Shown here piece after piece: positions 40,299 through 49,285 of a DNA stretch of 62,653 nt. The stretch is taken from the NCBI GenBank assembly GCA_045636945.1, contig JAZTYO010000045.1:1-62653 (forward strand). The letters run 5' to 3'. The notes under the pieces are model-generated. The model had not been told where the DNA came from, did no database searches, and saw nothing but the letters and a program-made list of their open reading frames with translations. Both the position numbers and the translations under genes were made by a program. Each line of letters opens with the position of its first letter. Within the stretch, counting starts at the first letter, position 1. Origin of the DNA: UMGS172 sp045636945 (GTDB lineage: Bacteria; Bacillota; Clostridia; Oscillospirales; Acutalibacteraceae).

Positions 40299-43200
40299 AT
40301 GGCAAAGAGAACAGACATAAAAAAAATTCTTATTATCGGATCAGGCCCTATCGTTATCGGTCAGGCTGCCGAGTTTGACTATGCAGGCACTCAGGCTTGC
40401 TTAGCATTGAAGGAGGAGGGCTACGAGGTTGTACTTTGTAACTCCAACCCTGCTACAATTATGACCGACACCACCATTGCCGATAAGGTTTATATGGAGC
40501 CTTTGACCTTGGAATATATGGCCAAGATTCTCCGTTATGAGCGTCCCGATGCTATTGTTCCCGGTATCGGCGGTCAGACAGGTTTGAACCTTGCAATGCA
40601 GTTGGAGAAAAAGGGTGTTCTCAAAGAGTGCGGTGTTGAATTGCTTGGTACCTCGAGCGTGAGTATCGAACGTGCTGAGGACCGCGAAATGTTCAAGGAG
40701 CTTTGCCAGTCTATTGGTGAGCCCACCATTCCTTCCGAAATTACCTATAATATTGAAGAAGCCAAAGAGGCTGCAGCCCGTATTGGTTATCCCGTTGTAT
40801 TGCGTCCTGCATTTACCCTTGGTGGTACAGGCGGTGGCTTTGCTTATAACGAAGAAGAACTTATCGAAATCGGTCTTAACGCATTCAAACTTTCGCCCGT
40901 TTCGCAGGTTCTTATTGAAAAGAGTGTTCGCGGTTATAAGGAAATCGAGTTTGAGGTTATGCGTGACTCTAACGACCACGCAATTACCATCTGCGGTATG
41001 GAAAATATCGACCCTGTTGGTGTTCACACCGGTGACTCGGCCGTTGTTGCACCTATTATGACCCTTAACGACCACGACCTCAAGATGCTCAACGATAGTG
41101 CCATAAAACTTATCAAGGAGCTTAAAATCGAGGGTGGATGTAACGTTCAGTTTGCTTTGAACCCCAATTCGAGTGAGTATTACCTCATCGAGGTCAACCC
41201 CCGAGTATCCCGTTCTTCAGCTTTGGCTTCCAAGGCTTCGGGCTACCCAATAGCCCGTGTTACCGCCAAGATTGCCGTTGGTATGGCTTTGGAGGATATC
41301 AAGATTGCTAACACCAATGCTGCTTTCGAGCCTCAGCTTGACTATGTTATTGCCAAACTTCCCAGATTCCCGTTTGATAAGTTCACCTCTGCTTCCAACC
41401 AGCTTGGCACACAGATGAAGGCAACCGGTGAGATTATGGGTATCGGTTCTAACCTTGAAGAAGCTCTCTTGAAGGGTACCCGTTCACTTGAAATCGGTGT
41501 AAACCATATCTATCACTCCAAGTTTGACAATATGAGCGTTGACGAGCTTAAAGAGTATATCAATGAGTTCCGTTCCGATAACCTCTTTGCTATCGCAGAG
41601 CTTCTTGCACGTGATGTTTCTATCGAGGAAATCCACGATATTACTATGATTACTCCTTACTTCCTCGAGTCTATCAAGAAAATCGTTGATATGGAAGAAA
41701 CCCTCAAGGCACACGTTAAGGATAAGGAAATCCTGCTTGCCGCCAAGAAGATGGGTTTCAGCGATAAGTATGTTGCCCGTATGTGGAAATGTGATGAGCT
41801 TGACGTTTATAATTTCCGTAAGGAAAATCACCTCCGTCCTGTTTTCAAGATGGTTGATACCTGTCACACAGGTGCATATATTCCTTACTTCTATTCGTCT
41901 TATTCCGATGAAAACGCATCGGTTCTTACCGATAAGAAAAAGATTGTTGTTTTGGGTGCAGGTCCTATCCGTATTGGTCAGGGTGTTGAGTTCGACTACT
42001 CTACCGTTCACGCCGTAACCACCATCAAGAATTCGGGTTACGAGGCTATTATCATCAACAACAACCCCGAAACCGTTTCGACCGACTATACAACCGCCGA
42101 CAAGCTCTATTTTGAGCCTCTTACTCCCGAAGATGTTATGAACATTATCGAGTTCGAGCAGCCCGAGGGTGTTGTAGCATCGCTTGGAGGTCAGACCGCT
42201 ATTAACCTTGCTCAGCCTTTGACCGACCGTGGTGTTAAGATTATCGGTACCGATTGCGCTGCTATCGATAAGGCAGAGGATAGAAACGCATTTGAAAACC
42301 TTTTGAATGAGCTTGATATCCCGAGAGCAAAGGGTCAGGCTGTCACCAAGATGGAGGACGGTATCAAGGCTGCTGCCGAGATTGGCTATCCCGTTCTTGT
42401 TCGTCCCAGTTTTGTTCTGGGTGGTAGGGCAATGCAGATTGTTGCCAACGAGGAGCAACTCCGTCACTACCTCAAGACTGCCGTTGAAATAGATGAGGAC
42501 AAGCCCGTTCTTGTTGATAAATATATCGAAGGCCGTGAGGTTGAAATTGACGCTATCTGCGACGGACGTAACGTTTTTGTTCCCGGTATTATGGAGCTTG
42601 TTGAGCGTACCGGTGTTCACTCGGGCGACTCTATAAGCGTTTATCCCTCGTTCAGCATTTCCGATAAGGTCAAGGGTATTATCTTGCAGTATGCCAAGAA
42701 GCTTGGCCTCGGAATCGGCATCGTAGGTCTTTACAATATTCAGTTCATCGTTGATAAGGACGATAACGTATTTATCATTGAGGTTAACCCCCGTTCTTCA
42801 AGAACCGTTCCGTTCCTTTCCAAAGCAACAGGCTACAGCCTTGCCGATATCGCAACCGAGTGTATCCTTGGTAAGAGCCTTAAGGAGCAGGGTATCTTCG
42901 ATATCTACCCCGAGGAGAAAAAGCGTTGGTATGCCAAGGCACCTGTTTTCTCATTCAACAAGATTCGCGGACTTGATGCATACCTCTCACCCGAAATGAA
43001 GTCCACCGGTGAAGCAATCGGCTATGACGATAAACTCAACCGTGCATTGTATAAGGCTTTGCAGGCATCGGGTATGCATTTACAGAACTACGGTACTGTT
43101 TTTGCCACTATTGCCGACCGCGATAAGGATGAGGCACTGCCTCTCATCCGCCGTTTCTATAACCTCGGATTTAACATTGAAGCAACCAAGGGTACTGCCG

Positions 43201-43472
43201 AGTTCTTGAAGAAGAACGGCATCCGCACCCACGTTTTGGGCAAGATCAGTGACGGTTGTGAGGAGATTCCCGAGGCACTCCGTCAGGGTCACATTGCTTA
43301 CGTTATCAATACCAAGGACCCCGGTGATACCAACAACGGCAACGATGGTCATCAGATCCGTCAGTTGTCAACCGAGAACAACGTCACCATTTTCACGGCA
43401 CTTGATACCGTTAAGGTTCTGCTTGACGTTTTGGAAGAAACCACTCTCTGCGTATCTACCATTGACGCATAA
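40299..43472 (+). CDS. carB: Carbamoyl-phosphate synthase large subunit
   Basis: About 1057 aa, two homologous ATP-grasp halves (KKILIIGSGPIVIGQAAEFD and KKIVVLGAGPIRIGQGVEFD) and a C-terminal MGS-like allosteric domain ending in the TALDTVKVLLDVLEE region. It makes carbamoyl phosphate from bicarbonate, ammonia and two ATP. ATG 40299 follows GGAGG (40286-40290). The small glutaminase subunit carA is not in this operon, which is unusual; it is expected elsewhere in the genome. Confidence 0.96.
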   Translation: MAKRTDIKKILIIGSGPIVIGQAAEFDYAGTQACLALKEEGYEVVLCNSNPATIMTDTTIADKVYMEPLTLEYMAKILRYERPDAIVPGIGGQTGLNLAMQLEKKGVLKECGVELLGTSSVSIERAEDREMFKELCQSIGEPTIPSEITYNIEEAKEAAARIGYPVVLRPAFTLGGTGGGFAYNEEELIEIGLNAFKLSPVSQVLIEKSVRGYKEIEFEVMRDSNDHAITICGMENIDPVGVHTGDSAVVAPIMTLNDHDLKMLNDSAIKLIKELKIEGGCNVQFALNPNSSEYYLIEVNPRVSRSSALASKASGYPIARVTAKIAVGMALEDIKIANTNAAFEPQLDYVIAKLPRFPFDKFTSASNQLGTQMKATGEIMGIGSNLEEALLKGTRSLEIGVNHIYHSKFDNMSVDELKEYINEFRSDNLFAIAELLARDVSIEEIHDITMITPYFLESIKKIVDMEETLKAHVKDKEILLAAKKMGFSDKYVARMWKCDELDVYNFRKENHLRPVFKMVDTCHTGAYIPYFYSSYSDENASVLTDKKKIVVLGAGPIRIGQGVEFDYSTVHAVTTIKNSGYEAIIINNNPETVSTDYTTADKLYFEPLTPEDVMNIIEFEQPEGVVASLGGQTAINLAQPLTDRGVKIIGTDCAAIDKAEDRNAFENLLNELDIPRAKGQAVTKMEDGIKAAAEIGYPVLVRPSFVLGGRAMQIVANEEQLRHYLKTAVEIDEDKPVLVDKYIEGREVEIDAICDGRNVFVPGIMELVERTGVHSGDSISVYPSFSISDKVKGIILQYAKKLGLGIGIVGLYNIQFIVDKDDNVFIIEVNPRSSRTVPFLSKATGYSLADIATECILGKSLKEQGIFDIYPEEKKRWYAKAPVFSFNKIRGLDAYLSPEMKSTGEAIGYDDKLNRALYKALQASGMHLQNYGTVFATIADRDKDEALPLIRRFYNLGFNIEATKGTAEFLKKNGIRTHVLGKISDGCEEIPEALRQGHIAYVINTKDPGDTNNGNDGHQIRQLSTENNVTIFTALDTVKVLLDVLEETTLCVSTIDA

Positions 43473-43483
43473 TAGGTGAAATA

Positions 43484-44215
43484 ATGAAACAAGGTATTTT
43501 TGAAATTATCGAAAACCGTATGATAGCCAAAAACACCTACCTTATGGTGTTAAAGGGCGATGTTTCGGATATCACGGCTTCGGGTCAGTTTATCAATATA
43601 AAATTGGATGGCTTTTTCCTTCGCAGGCCTATTTCGGTCTGCGATTGTGAGGGCGATACCGTCACAATAATCTACAAAGTAGTAGGCAAGGGCACCGAGG
43701 TTATGGCCAAGATGCAAGCAGGTGAAAGATTAGACGTGTTGACCGGTCTTGGCAATGGTTATGATTTGTCAAAATCGGGTGACAGACCCGTTTTGCTTGG
43801 TGGCGGTGCAGGTGTTCCGCCAATGTATATGCTTTGCCGACTGCTGATTGCAGAAGGCAAAAAGCCTTCGGTCATCTTAGGCTTCAACACCAAGGAAGAG
43901 GTTTTCTTTGAGGAGGAGTTCAAGGCCTTGGGTGCAGACGTTACCGTCACTACTGCCGACGGAAGCGTTGGTTTGAAGGGCTTTGTTACCGATGCGATGA
44001 AAACTATGGATTATACATATTTTTATACTTGCGGTCCCGAACCGATGCTCAAGGCTATCGACAAAACTGCTGTTACAAGCGGTCAGTTGAGCTTTGAGGA
44101 ACGTATGGGATGCGGATTTGGTGCTTGTATGGGTTGCTCGTGCAAGACCAAATACGGTAACAAGCGTATCTGTAAGGACGGTCCCGTTCTGGAAAGAGAG
44201 GAAATAATATGGTAA
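43484..44215 (+). CDS. pyrK: Dihydroorotate dehydrogenase electron transfer subunit
   Basis: A 243-aa FAD and [2Fe-2S] protein that passes electrons from PyrD to NAD+. The FAD motif is FFLRRPISVCD, the NAD region LLGGGAGVPPMYMLCRLL, and the cluster cysteines lie in CGFGACMGCSCKTKYGNKRIC. It overlaps pyrD by 7 bp. Pairing with PyrD identifies the class 1B, NAD-linked enzyme. Confidence 0.95.
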   Translation: MKQGIFEIIENRMIAKNTYLMVLKGDVSDITASGQFINIKLDGFFLRRPISVCDCEGDTVTIIYKVVGKGTEVMAKMQAGERLDVLTGLGNGYDLSKSGDRPVLLGGGAGVPPMYMLCRLLIAEGKKPSVILGFNTKEEVFFEEEFKALGADVTVTTADGSVGLKGFVTDAMKTMDYTYFYTCGPEPMLKAIDKTAVTSGQLSFEERMGCGFGACMGCSCKTKYGNKRICKDGPVLEREEIIW

Positions 44216-45126
44216 ACACTAAGGTGACACTTTGCGGTGTCGAGATGGATAATCCTGTTATTCCTGCTAGCGGTACGTTCGGTTTTGGCTATGAATTTGC
44301 CGAGATTTACGATATCAACTGCCTTGGAACGTTCTCGTTCAAGGGTACTACCAAAGACCCTCGTTTCGGTAATCCCACTCCGAGAATTGCCGAGTGCGAT
44401 TCAGGTATGATCAACGCTGTCGGTTTGCAGAATCCGGGTGTTGACAAGGTTTTGAGCGAAGAACTCCCTAAACTGAAAAAGTGCTTCCATAAGCCCGTTA
44501 TGGCCAACGTCAGCGGATTTTCGGTTGAGGATTATGCTTGTACCGTTGAAAAATTGGATGCAGAGAGTCAGATTGGCTGGTTTGAGATCAACGTTTCCTG
44601 CCCCAACGTTCACGGTGGCGGTATGAGCTTTGGCACAAGCCCTGAGGCAGCAGCAGAGGTAACTCGCGCCTGCCGTAAGGTTACTAAAAAGCCTTTGCTT
44701 ATCAAACTTTCACCTAACGTTACCGATATTGTGTCGATAGCCAAGGCCTGCGAGGATGCAGGTGCCGACGGTATCAGTATGATTAACACAATGCTCGGTA
44801 TGAGAATAGATTTGAAAACCAAAAAGCCGATTATCGCCAACAAAATGGGCGGATTTTCAGGCCCTGCAATTAAACCTGTGGCTTTGAGAATGGTTTATCA
44901 GGTTTATGATGCCGTAAAGATTCCGATTGTCGGAATGGGCGGTATCTCTACTGCCGAGGACGTTATCGAAATGATGCTTGCAGGTGCAACCGCAGTCCAG
45001 GTTGGTGCTGCCAACCTTGTCGATCCCTATGCTTGCAAGGATATTATCGAGAAACTGCCCGAGGTTATGGTAAAATACGGAATTAATGATTTAAAAGATA
45101 TTATTGGAGGCGCTCATAATGGGTAA
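44209..45126 (+). CDS. pyrD: Dihydroorotate dehydrogenase, class 1B catalytic subunit
   Basis: A 305-aa FMN TIM-barrel enzyme oxidising dihydroorotate to orotate. IPASGTFGFGYEF, NAVGLQNPGVD, the catalytic cysteine region INVSCPNVHGGGMSFG and the FMN-phosphate motif GMGGISTAEDVIEMMLAGA are present. Translationally coupled to pyrK. Confidence 0.96.
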   Translation: MVNTKVTLCGVEMDNPVIPASGTFGFGYEFAEIYDINCLGTFSFKGTTKDPRFGNPTPRIAECDSGMINAVGLQNPGVDKVLSEELPKLKKCFHKPVMANVSGFSVEDYACTVEKLDAESQIGWFEINVSCPNVHGGGMSFGTSPEAAAEVTRACRKVTKKPLLIKLSPNVTDIVSIAKACEDAGADGISMINTMLGMRIDLKTKKPIIANKMGGFSGPAIKPVALRMVYQVYDAVKIPIVGMGGISTAEDVIEMMLAGATAVQVGAANLVDPYACKDIIEKLPEVMVKYGINDLKDIIGGAHNG

Positions 45127-45817
45127 GGACGTTATTATTGCATGTGATTTCGCAAGTAAAGAGGCTTGTCTTTCATTCTTGGACAAGTTCACGGGAAGAA
45201 AGCCGTTTGTTAAGATTGGTATGGAGCTTTTCTATGCCGCAGGTCCCGAAATTGTTCGCGAAATAAAACTCAGAGGTCACAAGATTTTCCTTGACCTTAA
45301 ACTTCACGATATCCCCAACACCGTTAAAAAGTCGATGGCTGTTTTGTCCAACCTCGACGTTGATATGACTAATCTGCACGCAGGCGGTACAATTTCTATG
45401 ATGCAAGCAGGTCTTGAGGGTCTTACCCGTGCCGATGGCACAAGACCTTTGCTTATTGCCGTTACTCAGCTGACCTCTACCGACCAGGAGAGAATGGAAA
45501 ACGACCTGCTCATTAAAGAGCCTATCGATAAGGTTGTTATGCACTATGCTCACAACGCTATGGTAGCAGGTCTTGACGGTGTTGTTTGCTCACCTCTTGA
45601 GGCAGGCAAGGTTCACGAAACCTGCGGACAGAAGTTCCTCACCGTTACACCCGGTGTTCGTTTCGCTGACGGTGACGTTGGCGACCAAAAACGTGTTATG
45701 ACCCCCGCCGAAGCTAAAAAGATTGGTTCCGACTACATTGTTGTCGGACGTCCTATCACCGCTGCAGAGGATCCTGTGGCTGCCTACATGCGTTGTGTTG
45801 ATGAGTTTTGCGATTAA
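45119..45817 (+). CDS. pyrF: Orotidine 5'-phosphate decarboxylase
   Basis: About 232 aa, the last step to UMP. The D-x-K-x-x-D motif is FLDLKLHDIPNTV; the phosphate site is IVVGRPITAAEDPVAA near the C-terminus. The short bacterial group I form is used. ATG 45119 follows GGAGGCG; its start overlaps the end of pyrD by 8 bp. Confidence 0.95.
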   Translation: MGKDVIIACDFASKEACLSFLDKFTGRKPFVKIGMELFYAAGPEIVREIKLRGHKIFLDLKLHDIPNTVKKSMAVLSNLDVDMTNLHAGGTISMMQAGLEGLTRADGTRPLLIAVTQLTSTDQERMENDLLIKEPIDKVVMHYAHNAMVAGLDGVVCSPLEAGKVHETCGQKFLTVTPGVRFADGDVGDQKRVMTPAEAKKIGSDYIVVGRPITAAEDPVAAYMRCVDEFCD

Positions 45818-45898
45818 TTAATGTCTAAGTTGTAAATCATAGGGTTTGTTTAAAATGACTGCCAAAAATCAATCTTTAAGTTTAAAGGAGAATGGGAA

Positions 45899-46555
45899 AT
45901 GGAAAGCTATAAGAGAGAATTTATAAAGTTTTTGGAGAGTGCAGGTGTTTTAAAGTTTGGCGACTTTACCGCAAAGTCGGGACGTAAGATTCCTTACTTC
46001 ATCAACGCAGGCGATATCAAGACAGGTGACCAGATTTCAAAGCTTGGTGAGTTTTATGCCAAAGCATATTTTGAAAAGGTCGGCAACAAAAAGACTGTTC
46101 TTTACGGACCTGCTTACAAGGGTATTCCCATAGCAGTTTCGGTTGCTTGCGCATTATCCAAAGAAGGTCTTGATGTACCTTTCTTCTTCAACCGTAAAGA
46201 GGAAAAGGACCACGGCGAGGGCGGTGTATTTGTAGGTTATAAGCCCAAAGAAGGCGAGGAAATCGTCATTGTTGAGGACGTTATCACCGCAGGTACCGCA
46301 ATCAGAGAAAGTATGGCAATCCTGTCGGGTCTTGAGGGCACAAAGGTTGCCGCAACCTTCGTTATGGTTGACCGTAAAGAAAAGGGTCAGACCGAGAAGA
46401 GTGCAATGGCCGAGGTTGGCGAGGAATTCGGTTTCCCTGTATATTCGGTTGTTGACGTTTACGATATTATCGAGTATCTTGAGGAAGACCCCAAAAACAA
46501 GGAAAACGTTGACCGCATCAAGGCTTACCTTGCTATTAACGGCGCAAAGGCATAA
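45899..46555 (+). CDS. pyrE: Orotate phosphoribosyltransferase
   Basis: A 218-aa type I PRTase that joins orotate and PRPP. The PRPP motif VIVEDVITAGTAIRESM is clear, with the flexible catalytic loop RKEEKDHGEGG and the AYKGIPIAV segment. An 81-bp gap separates it from pyrF without a visible terminator. Confidence 0.95.
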   Translation: MESYKREFIKFLESAGVLKFGDFTAKSGRKIPYFINAGDIKTGDQISKLGEFYAKAYFEKVGNKKTVLYGPAYKGIPIAVSVACALSKEGLDVPFFFNRKEEKDHGEGGVFVGYKPKEGEEIVIVEDVITAGTAIRESMAILSGLEGTKVAATFVMVDRKEKGQTEKSAMAEVGEEFGFPVYSVVDVYDIIEYLEEDPKNKENVDRIKAYLAINGAKA

Positions 46556-46592
46556 TTAAATAAAGCAAAACATTATAGAAAGGCTGACCAAA

Positions 46593-47510
46593 ATGAGAAG
46601 TCTTATCAGTATTCTAGATCTTAGTGTTGCCGAAATCGACGAGCTTGTAGCAACTGCTAAGGGTATTATCGAAAACCCCAAAAAGTATAGTGAGGTTTGC
46701 CACGGCAAAAAGTTGGCAACCCTGTTTTTCGAGCCTTCAACTAGAACCCGTTTGAGCTTTGAGGCTGCTATGTATGAGCTTGGCGGCAACGTTATCGGAT
46801 TCTCCGATGCCAACAGTTCATCGGCTTCAAAAGGTGAAAGTGTTGCCGATACCGCAAAGGTTATTTCCTGCTATGCAGATATTATTGCAATGCGTCATCC
46901 CAAAGAGGGTGCACCGTTGGTTGCTTCGATGAATGCATCCATTCCCGTTATCAATGCAGGTGACGGCGGTCATAACCACCCCACGCAGACCTTGGCTGAT
47001 ATTCTGACCATCCAGCGTGAAAAGGGTAGACTTGACAATCTTACCGTGGGCTTCTGCGGTGACCTTAAATTCGGACGTACCGTTCATTCTCTTATCGAGG
47101 CTATGTCCCGTTACGAGGGTATTAAGTTTGTACTTATTTCACCCGATGAGCTTAAGCTTCCCAGCTATATCAAGAGCGACGTCATCAAGAAGCACGGTAT
47201 CGAGTATGTTGAAACCACCGATTTAGAGGCCGTTATGCCAGAACTCGATATTCTTTATATGACCCGTGTTCAGGGAGAGCGTTTCTTCAATGAGGAGGAT
47301 TATCTCCGCTTGAAGGATAGTTATATTCTGACTCCCGAAAAGCTTAAGACCGCAAAGCCCGATATGGCAATTCTGCATCCTCTGCCGAGAGTAAACGAAA
47401 TAAGCGTTGCAATCGATGCTGATCCCAGAGCCGCTTATTTCAGACAGGTTCTCAATGCAAAATATATGAGAATGGCATTGATAATGAAGCTTTTGGAGGT
47501 GCAGGCATAA
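46593..47510 (+). CDS. pyrB: Aspartate carbamoyltransferase catalytic subunit
   Basis: A 305-aa enzyme making carbamoyl-aspartate. The carbamoyl-phosphate motif FEPSTRTRLSFEAA, NAGDGGHNHPTQTLADI, and the aspartate-binding region TRVQGERF with HPLPRVNEI are present. It is followed directly by the regulatory subunit pyrI, so a dodecameric, nucleotide-regulated enzyme is expected. Confidence 0.96.
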   Translation: MRSLISILDLSVAEIDELVATAKGIIENPKKYSEVCHGKKLATLFFEPSTRTRLSFEAAMYELGGNVIGFSDANSSSASKGESVADTAKVISCYADIIAMRHPKEGAPLVASMNASIPVINAGDGGHNHPTQTLADILTIQREKGRLDNLTVGFCGDLKFGRTVHSLIEAMSRYEGIKFVLISPDELKLPSYIKSDVIKKHGIEYVETTDLEAVMPELDILYMTRVQGERFFNEEDYLRLKDSYILTPEKLKTAKPDMAILHPLPRVNEISVAIDADPRAAYFRQVLNAKYMRMALIMKLLEVQA

Positions 47511-47935
47511 TGATGAACATTAATCCTATCAAAAATGGTATTGTTATCGACCATATCACCGCAGGCAAGGCAATGCGCATCTATAAACTGCTTGACCTTG
47601 ATAAGCTTGATTGCTCGGTTGCCATCATCAAGAACGTTGAAAGCGGACGTATGGGCAAGAAGGATATTGTCAAGATCGACTCGGATTATGAGATCGACAT
47701 TGACGTACTTGGCTATATCGATGCAGGAGTCACCGTAAATGTTATCAAAAACGGTGATATCATTGAGAAAAAGGCGGTTGAGCTGCCTAAAAAGCTTACC
47801 AACGTTATTTTCTGCAAGAACCCCAGATGCATCACCACCTGCGAGCAGGAATTGCCCCATATATTCAACCTGACCGATAAGGAAAACAAGGTTTACCGTT
47901 GTCTTTACTGCGAAACCAAGGCAAAGAATCTGTAA
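47510..47935 (+). CDS. pyrI: Aspartate carbamoyltransferase regulatory subunit
   Basis: A 141-aa zinc protein that binds CTP/UTP/ATP and clamps PyrB trimers together. The four zinc cysteines, Cys102, Cys107, Cys131 and Cys134, have exactly the spacing of the Escherichia coli subunit (109, 114, 138, 141). The gene overlaps the pyrB stop by one base. It gives the pathway allosteric feedback besides the leader attenuator. Confidence 0.95.
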   Translation: MMNINPIKNGIVIDHITAGKAMRIYKLLDLDKLDCSVAIIKNVESGRMGKKDIVKIDSDYEIDIDVLGYIDAGVTVNVIKNGDIIEKKAVELPKKLTNVIFCKNPRCITTCEQELPHIFNLTDKENKVYRCLYCETKAKNL

Positions 47936-47957
47936 ACCGTTAAATTGCATAGAATAG

Positions 47958-48000
47958 AAAAGGCTCCCCTTGGACGATCAAGGGAAGCCTTTTATCTTTT
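47958..48000 (+). terminator. Terminator of the pyr operon
   Basis: AAAAGGCTCCCCTTG / CAAGGGAAGCCTTTT stem with one mismatch and a short loop, then ATCTTTTTTT. Confidence 0.85.
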
Positions 48001-48016
48001 TTTACTTTGTTTAACT

Positions 48017-48760
48017 TTAAAGGTCTATAAGCTCCTTTATCATATTGGCGTAGGTTGTGCCGTCGTCGTAATCCTTGCAGGCGTAATGAGTATGAGTACC
48101 GTGCATAAGACGGAACATAACCTTATCCATATCATAACCAAAATGACGCAGGGTGGACATCACTAACATTGTCTGCTCATAGCGGTTTTTCATATCATTG
48201 TCAGATACGATAAAGGCCATTTTGGGGTATTCTTTCTCGGTGCCGATATAGTAAAGCGGTGCAGTTTCATCAACGATAACACGGCGATGGTCAATACTAC
48301 TGTATTTCAAAACATTGAAATGTGCGGTGGGCTGACCCGCATCGTGGAAATAACCCGAGATCGCATCGGCTTCAATTCCAACAGCGGAAAGCCAACGACG
48401 GTCGAAGCAAAGCATCATCGAAAGATAACCGCCTGCCGACGAACCGCCGATGTAGATACCCTCGCATTTGCCGTAATTTGCGATGTTGTCCTTTACCCAT
48501 TTTACTGCCGATGCACAATCCTCAATAAAATCGGGGTATTTGGCATTGGGGTACATACGGTACTCAACCGAAACGCTTGCAACACCCAAACCGCAAAGCT
48601 TTTCGGCAATATGCTTAAAGCTTTTGCGGCTGCCGTGCTCAAAACCGCCACCATGAAAATGAACGTAAACGGGGAAGCTGTCACAATCGGGCGTGTAAAT
48701 GTCAAGTAACTGCATGTTGGTTGCATTTTCAACGTAAGGGATGTCAAAAAAGGTTTTCAT
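48017..48760 (-). CDS. Alpha/beta-hydrolase, carboxylesterase-like
   Basis: About 247 aa of the BD-FAE/HSL-like esterase group. The oxyanion motif HFHGGGFEHG, the nucleophile in IGGSSAGGY, the acid in FIVSDNDM and the histidine in MHGTHTHYAC are all present, so it should be catalytically competent. It has no signal peptide. ATG 48760 follows AAGGAGTGAT; the in-frame GTG 48769 is part of that ribosome site. It is transcribed with the small membrane protein upstream (5-bp gap). Substrate unknown; acylated sugars or xenobiotic esters are typical. Confidence 0.82.
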   Translation of the reverse strand: MKTFFDIPYVENATNMQLLDIYTPDCDSFPVYVHFHGGGFEHGSRKSFKHIAEKLCGLGVASVSVEYRMYPNAKYPDFIEDCASAVKWVKDNIANYGKCEGIYIGGSSAGGYLSMMLCFDRRWLSAVGIEADAISGYFHDAGQPTAHFNVLKYSSIDHRRVIVDETAPLYYIGTEKEYPKMAFIVSDNDMKNRYEQTMLVMSTLRHFGYDMDKVMFRLMHGTHTHYACKDYDDGTTYANMIKELIDL

Positions 48761-48765
48761 AAATA

Positions 48766-49080
48766 TCACTCCTTATTTTGTTCGGCAATCTTATCCAATT
48801 TTTTGTTGCGGAAATAGAGCAACATATCAATTGAAACAAAGATAAAGTTGGTTATGTATATGAGCAGAACGTACCATTTGGAAGAAAATTCGGTCATATA
48901 GCTTGGGTTGATAATTTTTGAAATGATACCGGAAATGTAGCCTAAAAAGATCAGCATCAAGAACACAATGCTTTTGCCCTTGGCTGTGTGGGTTTTGTAA
49001 GAACGAAAGGTACTTATCGGCCAGGATATTCCAAACAAAACCATCATCTCGATTTCAAAAAATTCAAAATGTTCAAGCAT
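48766..49080 (-). CDS. Small three-helix membrane protein, possibly PQ-loop/SemiSWEET-like
   Basis: A 104-aa protein with three predicted helices. The first contains FGISWPISTFRSYKTHTAKG and is followed by KSIVFLMLIFLGYISGIISK; the last has YITNFIFVSIDMLLYFRN. The W-P-x-x-x-x-R/K pattern with a following K-S-A-x-G-K-S-like turn recalls the PQ-loop of half-size sugar transporters, but the PQ itself is W-P. The call is tentative. The ribosome site is GGAGTG (complement near 49089). Confidence 0.55.
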   Translation of the reverse strand: MLEHFEFFEIEMMVLFGISWPISTFRSYKTHTAKGKSIVFLMLIFLGYISGIISKIINPSYMTEFSSKWYVLLIYITNFIFVSIDMLLYFRNKKLDKIAEQNKE

Positions 49081-49160
49081 TAATAATCACTCCTTTGAGA
49101 TGATTATAATACAACATTTACCGAATTGTAAACAATGTAATCTTGTGAGGTTACTATACA

Positions 49161-49189
49161 TTGACAGTTATAGTAAGGTGTGATAGAAT
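49161..49189 (+). promoter_or_regulatory. Promoter of the LysR-type gene
   Basis: TTGACA (49161-49166), 17-bp spacer, TAGAAT (49184-49189) with TG at the extended -10 position. Start expected near 49196. Confidence 0.75.
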
Positions 49190-49196
49190 AGTCACT

Positions 49197-49262
49197 GAAG
49201 GAATATTTTTGCAGGGACCTGCCTTCAGGACGGTCGTTGGAACGACGGGGGCGTCATTCCCT
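49197..49262 (+). ncRNA. Structured leader RNA of the LysR-type gene, unidentified
   Basis: The 5' leader folds by eye into a closed multi-arm structure. P1 is GGAAT / ATTCC (49200-49204 with 49256-49260). P2 is GCAGG-GA-CCTGC (49211-49222). P3 is GACG / CGTC (49229-49232 with 49252-49255) stacked on GTCGT-TGGA-ACGAC (49233-49246) with a GGGGG bulge (49247-49251). The region is much more G/C-rich than the flanks. I could not match it to a riboswitch class I know. Confidence 0.5.
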
Positions 49263-49285
49263 ACACAAGGATGGTAAAATAACCT

